NCBI GenBank assembly: GCA_903873945.1
Contig: CAIQQM010000023.1
Span: 1-45,726, forward strand
Reading direction: 5' to 3'
Source: an uncultured Verrucomicrobiota bacterium
GTDB lineage: Bacteria; Verrucomicrobiota; Verrucomicrobiia; Limisphaerales; UBA8199
Length of the DNA stretch: 45,726 bases
The first letter of the stretch is position 1. Each line of letters opens with the position of its first letter. Positions 33,558-41,877 of this stretch are shown one piece after another. The translations under genes were made by a program, and so were the position numbers. The notes below the pieces were generated by a model. That model saw nothing but the letters and a program-made list of their open reading frames with translations, did not search any database and was not told where the DNA came from.

Positions 33558-34502
33558 GTGAAGATTTTCAGCGGCACCTCCAATCGGCCTCTGGCCGGGG
33601 CCATTTGTGCTTATATCGGGATCGAGCTCGGCAAATCGACGATCAAAGCATTTCCAGACGGCGAAACATTCGTAAAGATCGAAGAAAACGTCCGGGGAGA
33701 GGATGTTTTCATCATCCAATCCACAAGCCCGCCGACGAACCATCACCTGATGGAGATGTTCATCATGATTGATGCGTTGCGGCGGGCGAGCTCGGCGAGG
33801 ATTACGGCCGTTCTCCCGTTTTATGGCTATGCCCGTCAGGACCGCAAGGATCAGCCCCGCGTGCCAATTACGGCAAAGCTCGTCGCCAACCTCCTCGTGG
33901 CAGCCGGGACCAATCGCATTCTGGCGATGGATTTGCACGCGCAGCAAATCCAGGGATTTTTCGACATCCCCGTGGACCATCTTTATGCCGCGCCGGTGAT
34001 GTATGAGTATTTGAAGAAAAAGAAGTTACGCGATCTGGTGGTGGTAAGTCCGGACGTGGGCGGGTTGAAGATGGCCTACGCGTATTCTCAGGTTCTTCAG
34101 GCAGGCCTGGCTATCGTCGCCAAGCGGCGTAAGAGTGCCAGCGAAGTGGAATCAATGGCGGTGATCGGCGAGACCCGGGGCAAGGATGTATTGCTGGTGG
34201 ATGATTTGACCGAAACCGCGGGGACCCTGACGACCGCCGCTGAGCTGATCAAGAAGAAGGGGGCCAGGAGAATTATGGCGTGTGTTTCCCATGCGATTCT
34301 CAACGAAGTGGGCATTGAGAGATTGCGCAAATCGGCTATTGACGAACTTATTACAACTGATACCGTCCTGCGCCCTGTTATCGGCGGCGTGAAGATTACG
34401 ACGCTGTCAGTGGCGGGCCTTTTGGGCGAAGCTATCAAGCGAATCCATAGTAATTCGTCGGTGACTTCGCTGTTTGAATTTAAAGGCGGGCGTACCAGTT
34501 AA
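33558..34502 (+). CDS. prs: Ribose-phosphate pyrophosphokinase (PRPP synthetase)
   Basis: 314 residues, normal length, GTG start. FSGTSNRPLA opens the protein, followed by FPDGETFVKIEENVRGEDVF, the ATP/catalytic loop YGYARQDRKDQPR, MDLHAQQIQGFF, and the PRPP-binding loop VDDLTETAGTL (usually VDDMxDTxGT). It makes PRPP from ribose-5-phosphate and ATP for nucleotide, His and Trp synthesis. It is 33 nt upstream of the L25 gene, on the same strand. Confidence 0.96.
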   Translation: MKIFSGTSNRPLAGAICAYIGIELGKSTIKAFPDGETFVKIEENVRGEDVFIIQSTSPPTNHHLMEMFIMIDALRRASSARITAVLPFYGYARQDRKDQPRVPITAKLVANLLVAAGTNRILAMDLHAQQIQGFFDIPVDHLYAAPVMYEYLKKKKLRDLVVVSPDVGGLKMAYAYSQVLQAGLAIVAKRRKSASEVESMAVIGETRGKDVLLVDDLTETAGTLTTAAELIKKKGARRIMACVSHAILNEVGIERLRKSAIDELITTDTVLRPVIGGVKITTLSVAGLLGEAIKRIHSNSSVTSLFEFKGGRTS

Positions 34503-34535
34503 CGCGCGCGCCGGTGCGGAATTGATTTAACGACA

Positions 34536-35324
34536 ATGAAATCTGTATCACTCAACGCAATCCCCCGCGCCTTGGGAAGACGCTCCGGGGCCAAAAAACT
34601 CCGCGCCTCCGGGCGCGTCCCCGCGGTCATCTACGGAAAGCAATCCCAGGCGCAAAACCTGGAGGTCAGCGCCAAGGAATTTGGGGATCTGATTCACCAT
34701 TCGATTTCCGAAAACCTCCTTGTGGATCTTTCCGTCAAGGACGACGCGCGGCCCAAGCGGCTGGCGTTGGTGCAGGAAATCCAACATCACCCCCTCAGTG
34801 GCCATATTCTGCACGTGGATTTCCACGAAATCGCGGAAAATGAGAAGGTCACTGTCATGGTTCCAATTGAAACCGCCGGTGAGCCGGAAGGCGTAAAGAC
34901 TGAAGGGGGCGTGCTCGAGCATGTTTTGTTCAAGGTCAAGGCCCGGGGGCTGGCTAAAGACCTGCCCGAGTCTATAACGGTGGATGTCAGCCACCTGAAG
35001 ATCGGTCAGGCAATACATCTGGGTGAAATACCGGCGCCAGCCGGGGTCGAACTCGTTGGCGACAAAGGAATCCCGGTCATCGCCGTTGCCGCGCCACGCA
35101 CGGAAGAAGAAGAGGCTGCCGAAGCGGCAGAAGCTGCCGCCGCTGTCCCTGGCGAAGTCGAGATGCTCAAGGAGAAGAAGGAAGAAGGCGAAGAAACCCC
35201 TCCAGCCAAGGGCGCGGAAAAGGCCTCAGCCAAGGGCGCGGAGAAGGCACCAGTCAAAGGTGCGGAGAAAGCCGCCCCGGGTGCCGAGAAGAAAACCGAG
35301 AAGCCGGGCGAGAAAAAGAAATAA
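34536..35324 (+). CDS. rplY: 50S ribosomal protein L25/CTC form with long charged tail
   Basis: 262 residues. The 5S rRNA-binding L25 domain covers ~1-95 (RRSGAKKLRASGRVPAVIYG). The TL5/CTC beta domain covers ~96-185 (VPIETAGEPEGVKTEGGVLEH, LPESITVDVSHLKIGQAIHLGEIPAPAGVEL). Residues ~190-262 are an Ala/Glu/Lys/Pro-rich tail with three KGAEKA units, encoded by 24-bp tandem repeats. The protein binds 5S rRNA in the large subunit. No Shine-Dalgarno before the ATG. It is 48 nt upstream of pth. Confidence 0.94.
   Translation: MKSVSLNAIPRALGRRSGAKKLRASGRVPAVIYGKQSQAQNLEVSAKEFGDLIHHSISENLLVDLSVKDDARPKRLALVQEIQHHPLSGHILHVDFHEIAENEKVTVMVPIETAGEPEGVKTEGGVLEHVLFKVKARGLAKDLPESITVDVSHLKIGQAIHLGEIPAPAGVELVGDKGIPVIAVAAPRTEEEEAAEAAEAAAAVPGEVEMLKEKKEEGEETPPAKGAEKASAKGAEKAPVKGAEKAAPGAEKKTEKPGEKKK
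35203..35274 (+). repeat. Three 24-bp tandem repeats inside rplY
   Basis: Units at 35203-35226, 35227-35250 and 35251-35274, each coding for roughly (S/P/V)-A/V-K-G-A-E-K-A. The first two units differ at two positions; the third is more divergent. A partial fourth (PGAEKK) follows. Length variation between strains is likely. Confidence 0.75.
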
Positions 35325-35372
35325 TCTGGCTGGCGGCCTTTCGGCTATTGGGTCGCCATTGCCGTCCCGCGT

Positions 35373-35981
35373 ATGGAGAACATTTATCTCGTCGTGGGCT
35401 TGGGCAATCCAGGACGGGAATATGCCCGAACCCGGCACAACGCCGGGTTTCTCGTGGTCGAGCGATTGGCGGAACGGTGGCAGTCGAGTTGGACTTACGA
35501 AAAGAAGTTCAATGCGAACGTTGCGCAGGCGCAGAGGAACAGCCGGAAGGTTCTTCTGTGCGAGCCGCAGACTTACATGAATTCCAGCGGGGAAACGGTC
35601 GGAGCGCTGATGAATTTTTATCGGGTGCCGCTCGCGAGGTTGTTGGTGGCGGTGGATGACGCGGACCTGCCGTTGGGCGAAATCCGGTTGCGTCCAGGCG
35701 GCAGCAGCGGCGGGCACCACGGGCTGGAGTCTGTCGAGCAGCATCTGGGCACAGGAAAATACGCGCGATTGCGCATTGGCATCGGGCGGGCGAGCGGCGC
35801 GCGCGAAATAACCGGGTATGTGCTGGGGCGATTTAGTTCGACGGAAGCGGCGTTGGCGGATAAAGTTTTAACTGCGGCATCTGACCAGGCGGAATCCTGG
35901 CTGGAGGCCGGCATACAGAAAGCGATGAGTCAGTTTAACGGAGCCGTGGATGGCTCCGAGAACGAAAGAATAGAGCAGTGA
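35373..35981 (+). CDS. pth: Peptidyl-tRNA hydrolase
   Basis: 202 residues. The family opening VGLGNPGREYARTRHNAGF includes the asparagine and catalytic histidine region, MNSSGE and DDADLPLGEIRLRPGGSSGGHHGLES follow, and the C-terminal helix is normal. It releases peptides from prematurely dropped peptidyl-tRNAs. The stop overlaps the rpsF GTG start by 4 nt (GTGA), so the two are coupled. Confidence 0.95.
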   Translation: MENIYLVVGLGNPGREYARTRHNAGFLVVERLAERWQSSWTYEKKFNANVAQAQRNSRKVLLCEPQTYMNSSGETVGALMNFYRVPLARLLVAVDDADLPLGEIRLRPGGSSGGHHGLESVEQHLGTGKYARLRIGIGRASGAREITGYVLGRFSSTEAALADKVLTAASDQAESWLEAGIQKAMSQFNGAVDGSENERIEQ

Positions 35982-36295
35982 AACGATACGAAAGCTTGTT
36001 CATACTGGAAACCGCAGGCAAAGAAGAAGGCCTCAAAGACACCATCGACAAGATCTCTGCCGAGATAACGTCCGCAGGGGGCAAGGTGGAAACCGTGCAG
36101 AAGATGGATAAGAAGAATTTCAGCCGCGTTGCCGATAAAAAACATAACTCCGGCTACTACGTTAACGTGATCTTCGAAGCCCAGCCAGCGATTCTCGATC
36201 AGTTGAAACATCGCTTTGCGATGAACCCGGAGGTCTTCCGGGTGCTGTTCACCGATGCGCCGGAGCTGAAACCGGCGGCCGCGGCCGTTCAATAG
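35978..36295 (+). CDS. rpsF: 30S ribosomal protein S6
   Basis: 105 residues, normal length, GTG start. S6 strands are clear (KRYESLFILETAG at the start, NSGYYVNVIFEAQPAILDQLKHRFAMNPEVFRVLF at the end). It binds 16S rRNA as a heterodimer with S18. The gene overlaps pth and is 12 nt before ssb. The usual order rpsF-ssb-rpsR-rplI is here rpsF-ssb-rplI. Confidence 0.94.
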   Translation: MKRYESLFILETAGKEEGLKDTIDKISAEITSAGGKVETVQKMDKKNFSRVADKKHNSGYYVNVIFEAQPAILDQLKHRFAMNPEVFRVLFTDAPELKPAAAAVQ

Positions 36296-36307
36296 AAGGA
36301 CTTCCGT

Positions 36308-36775
36308 ATGGCAAACTTCAACAAAGTCATTCTCGCGGGCAACCTGACTCGCGACCCGGAGTTGCGGTATACGCCGAAAGGCACGGCTATTGCCCGTATC
36401 GGCATGGCCCTCAACCGCTCGTGGAAGAGCGAAACCGGCGAAACAAAAGAAGAAGTGACGTTTGTTGATGTGGAAGCTTTTGGCCGTCAGGCTGAAGTCG
36501 TTGCGCAGTATATGAAAAAAGGGCGTCCATTGCTTGTTGAAGGACGGCTCAAACTCGACCAGTGGGAGGACAAGAACACACATCAAAAGCAGAGCAAGCT
36601 CAAGGTGGTTCTTGAGAGCTTCTCTTTCCTGGATTCAAATCGTGGCGATGCTGGTGTTCCCCCTGAGGCGCCTCGCGCTCGGCCCGCGGCGGCTGCTGCA
36701 CCCGCACCCGGAGAAGCTCTTCCTCCGGCTGAAGCGGACGCCCCGGCTCCTGAAGAGGATGATGTCCCGTTCTAA
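36308..36775 (+). CDS. ssb: Single-stranded DNA-binding protein
   Basis: 155 residues. An OB fold covers ~1-110 (KVILAGNLTRDPELRYTPKGTAIARIGMALNRSW), followed by a Pro/Ala-rich linker and the acidic tip EEDDVPF, which binds partner proteins. It coats single-stranded DNA in replication and repair. A good Shine-Dalgarno (AGAAGGA, 36294-36300) sits 7 nt upstream of the ATG. It lies in the S6-L9 cluster. Confidence 0.95.
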   Translation: MANFNKVILAGNLTRDPELRYTPKGTAIARIGMALNRSWKSETGETKEEVTFVDVEAFGRQAEVVAQYMKKGRPLLVEGRLKLDQWEDKNTHQKQSKLKVVLESFSFLDSNRGDAGVPPEAPRARPAAAAAPAPGEALPPAEADAPAPEEDDVPF

Positions 36776-36839
36776 ACGAAGCGCGGGAGAGTCGCCTTTG
36801 CCCCTTTGTGACTAATTCTCAAATCTCAACTAATTTTCT

Positions 36840-37520
36840 ATGGCTAAAACTGAAGTTATTCTGACGCATAATATCGTTGGTTTGGGCGGTGAGTCCGACC
36901 ATGTCAAAGTCGCGGCCGGTTACGCCCGCAATTATTTGTTCCCGCAGGGGTTGGCGATCCCGCTGACCAGCGCCAACAAACGCCGCATCGAAGCGCTAAA
37001 GCAGCGTCGTGCTGAGCGCGAGGCGCATGAACTTAACACCATGACCGAGCTCTCCCGGAGCCTCGCCAAGCTCATCTGCGTCGTGACGGTCAAGACCGGG
37101 GAAGATGGCAAGATGTTTGGCACGGTCACATCGGGGATGATTGCCGACCAGCTTAAAACTCAATTCGATGTCACTCTCGACAAGCGAAAAATCCATCTTG
37201 AGCACCCCCTCCGCGCGGTGGGTGACCACGAAGTTGAACTGCGACTCCATCAGGACGTGGTGACGACGCTCAAAGTCCGCCTGGAGAGCAGCACGCCTCC
37301 GCCCGCAATCGCGGTTGCTCCGGCTTCCGAGGCGAAGAAAGACGACTCGAAAACCGAAAAACGCGGTCGGCGGATTGAACGGTCTGGTGAAAGAGCTGAA
37401 CCCGGCCAGGCGAGGGAACGCGCTCCCAAGGGTGAGAAGCCTGTAAAAGTGGAGAAACCGGTTAAAGCGGAGAGGCCTCCAAAAGCTGAGAAAGCCTCGA
37501 AGACCACAAAATCCGAGTAG
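36840..37520 (+). CDS. rplI: 50S ribosomal protein L9 with Lys/Glu/Pro-rich tail
   Basis: 226 residues against the usual ~148. N-terminal L9 (VILTHNIVGLGGESDHVKVAAGYARNYLFPQG) and the C-terminal domain (GKMFGTVTSGMIADQL) are intact to ~150. The remaining ~75 residues are low-complexity basic and acidic repeats of the type KPVKVEKPVKAERPPKAEK. Such tails probably fold poorly and may contact rRNA or vary between strains. It starts 64 nt after ssb, and no rpsR lies between. Confidence 0.93.
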   Translation: MAKTEVILTHNIVGLGGESDHVKVAAGYARNYLFPQGLAIPLTSANKRRIEALKQRRAEREAHELNTMTELSRSLAKLICVVTVKTGEDGKMFGTVTSGMIADQLKTQFDVTLDKRKIHLEHPLRAVGDHEVELRLHQDVVTTLKVRLESSTPPPAIAVAPASEAKKDDSKTEKRGRRIERSGERAEPGQARERAPKGEKPVKVEKPVKAERPPKAEKASKTTKSE

Positions 37521-37532
37521 AGGCCGCCAGGG

Positions 37533-38282
37533 ATGGAAGCAAAACGAGACCGAAGAGCTTGGCTTAAAGGCGGAAAAGCCCATTGTGACCCGCTGCCAGC
37601 GCCTAAGGAACAACCGCGGCGGTTGGTGTTGTTGGGCGCGCCGGGCGTCGGTAAAGGCACTCAGGCGGAACTGCTTTGTGCGAAGCTGAGCGCCTGCCAC
37701 CTGTCCACAGGAGACATTTTCCGCGCAGCTAAAGCTCTCGATCCTTCCGAACGTACACCGGCGCTGACGGCGGCTTTGGAGTACATGAAGCGGGGTAACT
37801 TGGTGCCGGATGACACGGTGCTGGCGCTGGTATACGAACGCGTCGGATGCCTGCGCTGCGAGGGCGGGTTCCTGCTGGACGGTTTTCCCCGCACGGTTGC
37901 CCAGGCTGAAGCGTTGGAGAAACTGCTGGCGGAGCAGAAGCTTAAGCTCGATGCCGTGTTGAGTTATGAGTTGCCGCTTGAGCAGATCGTCTCCCGGTTG
38001 AGCGGGCGGCGCACGTGCATCAATTGCAAGACGGTTTTCCATGTCCAGACCCGGCCTCCAACCGTGGAGGGAATTTGCGATCGTTGCGGCGGCAAGTTGT
38101 ATCAGCGCGAAGACGATCGGCCGGCATCAGTTCACGTTCGTATGGATGCCTACGCGAAGAGCACATCGCCGTTGACGGATTTTTATCAGCGCCGGAAGCT
38201 GTTAGTCTCGATTTCGGCGGAAGGCACGCCTGAGGAAATCTTCGCGCGCACTTTGGCTGCGCTTAATAAAAAAAAGGTTTAG
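37533..38282 (+). CDS. adk: Adenylate kinase with N-terminal extension and zinc lid
   Basis: 249 residues. The P-loop GAPGVGKGTQ starts near residue 35, so ~28 residues precede the normal start; this extension (RRAWLKGGKAHCDPLPAP) looks like real protein and not upstream leader. Downstream come the AMP site (STGDIFRAAKAL), FLLDGFPRT, and a LID with four cysteines (TCINCKTVF ... GICDRCGGKLYQ) for zinc, then RMDAYAKSTSPLTDFYQ. It balances ATP, ADP and AMP. It starts 12 nt after rplI. Two hairpins without T tracts follow the stop (38291-38311 and ~38327-38345). Confidence 0.93.
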   Translation: MEAKRDRRAWLKGGKAHCDPLPAPKEQPRRLVLLGAPGVGKGTQAELLCAKLSACHLSTGDIFRAAKALDPSERTPALTAALEYMKRGNLVPDDTVLALVYERVGCLRCEGGFLLDGFPRTVAQAEALEKLLAEQKLKLDAVLSYELPLEQIVSRLSGRRTCINCKTVFHVQTRPPTVEGICDRCGGKLYQREDDRPASVHVRMDAYAKSTSPLTDFYQRRKLLVSISAEGTPEEIFARTLAALNKKKV

Positions 38283-38388
38283 TTTCAAGGGGAAGCGATT
38301 CTACCGCTTCCAAAGTGTTCGAGGATGGTTTCGCTATCGCGGAACCACTGCTTCACAATTCCTCATCCATCAAAGCTAGGGGACAAGC

Positions 38389-38417
38389 TTGACAGGAAGG
38401 CGCACAATGTGAAAAGT
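38389..38417 (+). promoter_or_regulatory. Possible promoter of the tRNA-Thr gene
   Basis: A perfect -35 hexamer TTGACA lies at 38389-38394. At 17 nt the sequence is AAAAGT, a weak -10. The position fits a transcript starting a few bases before the tRNA. Confidence 0.3.
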
Positions 38418-38432
38418 GTGCCCGGCAGACAA

Positions 38433-38507
38433 GCCGGCTTAGCTCAGTGGTAGAGCAGCTGATTTGTAATCAGCAGGTCGTCGGTTCAAGCCCGACAGCC
38501 GGCTCCA
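38433..38507 (+). tRNA. tRNA-Thr (anticodon TGT)
   Basis: Cloverleaf complete: acceptor GCCGGCT / AGCCGGC, D stem GCTC/GAGC, anticodon stem GCTGA/TCAGC around loop TTTGTAA (anticodon at 38465-38467), TTCAAGC-type T loop, discriminator T and encoded CCA. It is 16 nt upstream of gmd and 150 nt after adk. Confidence 0.97.
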
Positions 38508-38522
38508 CTTTCAAAGCTCACT

Positions 38523-39536
38523 ATGGCGAAAAAAGCGCTCATTACAGGCATCACCGGTCAGGACGGCTCCTATTTGGCGGAACTTTTGTTGGGGAAGGGC
38601 TATGAGGTGCATGGCGTCATTCGCCGGGCCAGCACGTTCAACACGGGCCGGTTGGAGCAGATTTATGATGATCCGCATTCGGGTAAAAGCCGGATGTTCC
38701 TGCATTATGGCGACCTTAGCGATGCCAGCGCGCTGGCGCGGCTTATCGGCAGGATCCAGCCCGTTGAGGTCTACAATCTTGCTGCCCAGAGCCATGTGCG
38801 GGTGAGTTTCGACAGCCCGGAATACACGGTGGACATTACGGCAACCGGCACGGTGCGTCTGCTGGAAGCGATTCGTGAAACCGGTATTCAGCCGCGGTTT
38901 TATCAGGCGTCATCGAGTGAGATGTTCGGGTTGGTGCGGGAAGTTCCGCAAACGGAACGGACGCCGTTTTACCCGCGAAGCCCGTATGGGTGCGCGAAGG
39001 TGTTTTCGTATTGGATCGTCGTAAACTACCGCGAAGCCTATGGGTTGCATGCCAGCAACGGAATTCTATTCAACCATGAATCGCCGCGGCGCGGCGAGAC
39101 GTTTGTGACCCGGAAAATCACCAGGGCGGTGGCTCATATCAAAGCGGGGCTGCAGGATAAACTCTTCCTTGGCAATCTGGACGCCAAGCGTGATTGGGGC
39201 TACGCCAGGGAATATGTTGAGGCGATGTGGCTGATGCTGCAGCAGGACAAGGGTGACGATTTTGTGATCGCCACCAACGAAACCCATTCTGTGCGGGAAT
39301 TCCTGGAGGCGGCTTTCAGCTACGCGGGACTCGATTGGCAAAAGCATGTGGAGATTGATCCGCGCTATTACCGGCCTGCCGAGGTGGATCTGTTGCGGGG
39401 CGATTACAGCAAGGCGAAACAACAACTGGGTTGGGAACCAAAAACAAAGTTTGCCGATCTGGTAAAGATAATGGTTGATGCCGATGTGGAGCTGCTGCGC
39501 AGGCATCGCGAAGGCCAGATCAGGGTCAGCAGCTGA
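38523..39536 (+). CDS. gmd: GDP-mannose 4,6-dehydratase
   Basis: 337 residues. SDR-fold start [18 protein letters not shown] gives the NADP-binding motif, [20 protein letters not shown] contacts NADP, the S-Y-K triad is SSSEMFG with [12 protein letters not shown], and [14 protein letters not shown] binds GDP-mannose. It makes GDP-4-keto-6-deoxymannose, the precursor of fucose and rhamnose-type surface sugars. Neighbouring ugd-type functions are elsewhere in the window (6.6 kb). No ribosome-binding site is seen between the tRNA and the ATG; start by read-through from the tRNA transcript is possible. Confidence 0.94.
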   Translation: MAKKALITGITGQDGSYLAELLLGKGYEVHGVIRRASTFNTGRLEQIYDDPHSGKSRMFLHYGDLSDASALARLIGRIQPVEVYNLAAQSHVRVSFDSPEYTVDITATGTVRLLEAIRETGIQPRFYQASSSEMFGLVREVPQTERTPFYPRSPYGCAKVFSYWIVVNYREAYGLHASNGILFNHESPRRGETFVTRKITRAVAHIKAGLQDKLFLGNLDAKRDWGYAREYVEAMWLMLQQDKGDDFVIATNETHSVREFLEAAFSYAGLDWQKHVEIDPRYYRPAEVDLLRGDYSKAKQQLGWEPKTKFADLVKIMVDADVELLRRHREGQIRVSS

Positions 39537-39585
39537 CTCGACGAGTTCCTGGAGTCTATCGAGATGGACTTTTAGCCCGCAGTGT

Positions 39586-41877
39586 TTACTGCGTGGGAAG
39601 GCTGGCTCGCTTGGAGTGGCGAGACCAGAATGCCAGGCATCCGGCCAGCGAGAAAGCAGAGGCGAACGCGCCCCAGCGGAACATGCAGTCTTCGTAAACC
39701 AGCCTGACCTCATGACGCCCGGCGGGGACCTCCACAACTTGGAAAGCGTGGTTGGCGCGCAAAAGTGGTGCCGGACCGTCGTCCACCAAAGGTTTCCAAT
39801 TATGATAAAAGGACTGGGCGATCACGATCAGCGCGGGCTCCGTGGATTCGCTTTCGAAGCGCAGTAAATGTGGCGAAAACTCGCGCACCAGGATCCGGGG
39901 CTCCGATGTGTTGGTCACAGTGATATGGCTGCGGGCATCTGCCGGCAGGAAAACCGTTTTATGGGGCTCAAAGTTCGGTTGGGCCAATTCCCGCAAAACC
40001 TCCTTCTCGCCGGCGAAGTTTGGACGCTGCCCTCCTGTTATCCAAGGCAAGTGCGATGGCCTTGGAATCCATTCGGTGGCTTTGCCGGGGGTATTGATTT
40101 GCGATACGCCAAGAAAATCAGCCAGCCCCGGAGGCGGCATCGAGGAGGAGTAAACAATCTCCAAAACATCTCCCAATTCGCCGAGATAAAGCGAATAACA
40201 GCCAATGACCTTCGGAACGGCGTCCAGCAGGTTCGCATCCGAGAAGAGCGCCAGGCGGGAATAAAGCACCGTCTTCAAGGGGTCGGAAAACTGGATGTAA
40301 CTGACGGTGCGCTCGGTGTCCCCTCTCAACATCGCGCGCGACTCGGGGACAGTAGGAACCGCATTCATCCGGAGCTCGCGCCGGATGAGGCCGGGCTCGT
40401 ACGCGTCGCGAGCAACAACCGGATTTGGGCGTATCCCCATTGACATGGTGTCGAGCCATAAGCATGCCAGGACTCCCAGCCTTAGAAGCAATTGCAAGCG
40501 CGGCGGAAATGCCCGCGTGCTGAGCAGCAAGACGGCGAGTAAAGCGGCGAGAAAAACAACCCGGGTCAGCCCGTTGATTGTGATCAGCAGCGGGGAAACT
40601 CCTTCTTCGTTGAATCGGAATGCGAGAAGAATAATGCCCAGGATTGCTGCGATGACGAGGCCGCCGAGCCAGAGCATTCTCCGGCGCAGACGTGGCCATT
40701 GGACTGGTGAAGAGGCGCGCAGGCAGCCAACATAAAAGCCGGCAAGTAACGGCACGGTAAACGCCGGCACGATCACGAACTTGATCGGGTAGCGCATGAA
40801 GCCGAGCGCAGGCACGGCTTTTCGGAGCGTGGCATAAACAATCCCCCGCTCGCCGAGGGCCAGGAGCAGGCATACGAGGGTCAGCCCGGCCAACAGGCAG
40901 GCTTTTCGCTGGCGCACTTGCCATGCCGCGAGCAGTGCGAGCGTGGTGGTGCCGATCCCCAGGTAATACGAAAAAACCCAGTATTGACCGGGTTGACAGT
41001 AGATGCCCAATTCAGTGGGCCGTGCGCGAAATAGAGGTACTAAAAAATTCGCCCAACCCCAAATCGGCATGGACCACGTGGAATCGCTAAAGCCCGGATT
41101 ACGCTGCGAATGTGCGATCAGGTCCAGGAATGGCATTAACTGAATTGCGGCCAGCCCGCCAACGATTGCCGCAGTCAGAATGAAACGGGCGCATTCTTTG
41201 CCGAAGAGTCTGAGTTGGGATCCCGCGTTTGACAGCAACAGGAGCGCGAGGCATGTCCAGGTAAGCAGAATGACCTCCGGCGCGCCCGAAAGCATCTGCA
41301 GGGTCCCGGTGAAGATCGCTGGCAACAACCTTCGACCGCCGTCTTTCCAGGCACGTTCGACCGTCCAGATGACCCACGGCATCCAACCCAGGGCCGCCAT
41401 GTTGTTTGGCCACATCAGGCAGTTCAACATGAGGGCGGAGAAGACCAGCCCGACACCGCTAATCGACGCGGCGAACCGGTTTCCGATCCAATCCCGTGCG
41501 AGAAAATACATGCCCAGGCCGGCAAGGAACAGATGAGCCAGGCAAAATATTCCCAGAGACCATGAGAGGGGAAGCAGCAGGTATAGCAGCGACAGCGGGT
41601 ACAGGGTCATGGTGTTCCACTGTGCCAGGAAGGGCACGCCGCAATAGCTGAGCGGAGTCCACAAGGGCGCTTGGCCGCTCCAAAAACACTCCCGATGATA
41701 AAAGGCCAGCGGATATCCGAAGAGGGCGAAGTCGCGGTGAAAAAAGGTGCCACTGCCGATGACCACCTCCGGGAAACTGGCCAAAATGAGCAATCCGAGC
41801 AAGCCCGCAAACCGCCACGGTGTAAACCACTGGTCAGCTCCGGCTGACACAGCCGGAGCGGCGGGATTCGGCGTCAT
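39586..41877 (-). CDS. Large multi-pass membrane protein, YfhO-like
   Basis: 763 residues from ATG 41877; a longer open frame upstream runs through intergenic repeats and has no similarity. About 11-13 transmembrane helices lie in residues 20-500, then a ~200-residue periplasmic beta part and a last helix near the C-terminus (FAGASAFSLAGCLAFW). The first loop (FFHRDFALFGYPLAFYH, APLWTPLSYCGVPFLAQWNTMTLYPLSLLYLLLP) matches the YfhO/GT-C style family: acidic residue, 'LPLWnPyxxxGxPfl' and 'YPLxLLxxLLP'. Such proteins are thought to act on glycosyl-lipid or teichoic-acid sugars. A GT-C role here is inference; no enzyme activity can be read from sequence. Confidence 0.78.
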   Translation of the reverse strand: MTPNPAAPAVSAGADQWFTPWRFAGLLGLLILASFPEVVIGSGTFFHRDFALFGYPLAFYHRECFWSGQAPLWTPLSYCGVPFLAQWNTMTLYPLSLLYLLLPLSWSLGIFCLAHLFLAGLGMYFLARDWIGNRFAASISGVGLVFSALMLNCLMWPNNMAALGWMPWVIWTVERAWKDGGRRLLPAIFTGTLQMLSGAPEVILLTWTCLALLLLSNAGSQLRLFGKECARFILTAAIVGGLAAIQLMPFLDLIAHSQRNPGFSDSTWSMPIWGWANFLVPLFRARPTELGIYCQPGQYWVFSYYLGIGTTTLALLAAWQVRQRKACLLAGLTLVCLLLALGERGIVYATLRKAVPALGFMRYPIKFVIVPAFTVPLLAGFYVGCLRASSPVQWPRLRRRMLWLGGLVIAAILGIILLAFRFNEEGVSPLLITINGLTRVVFLAALLAVLLLSTRAFPPRLQLLLRLGVLACLWLDTMSMGIRPNPVVARDAYEPGLIRRELRMNAVPTVPESRAMLRGDTERTVSYIQFSDPLKTVLYSRLALFSDANLLDAVPKVIGCYSLYLGELGDVLEIVYSSSMPPPGLADFLGVSQINTPGKATEWIPRPSHLPWITGGQRPNFAGEKEVLRELAQPNFEPHKTVFLPADARSHITVTNTSEPRILVREFSPHLLRFESESTEPALIVIAQSFYHNWKPLVDDGPAPLLRANHAFQVVEVPAGRHEVRLVYEDCMFRWGAFASAFSLAGCLAFWSRHSKRASLPTQ

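Noticed and set aside
36996-38042. A 348-residue antisense frame over rplI and adk
   Set aside because: Arg/Phe-rich shadow of two real genes, no recognisable domain.
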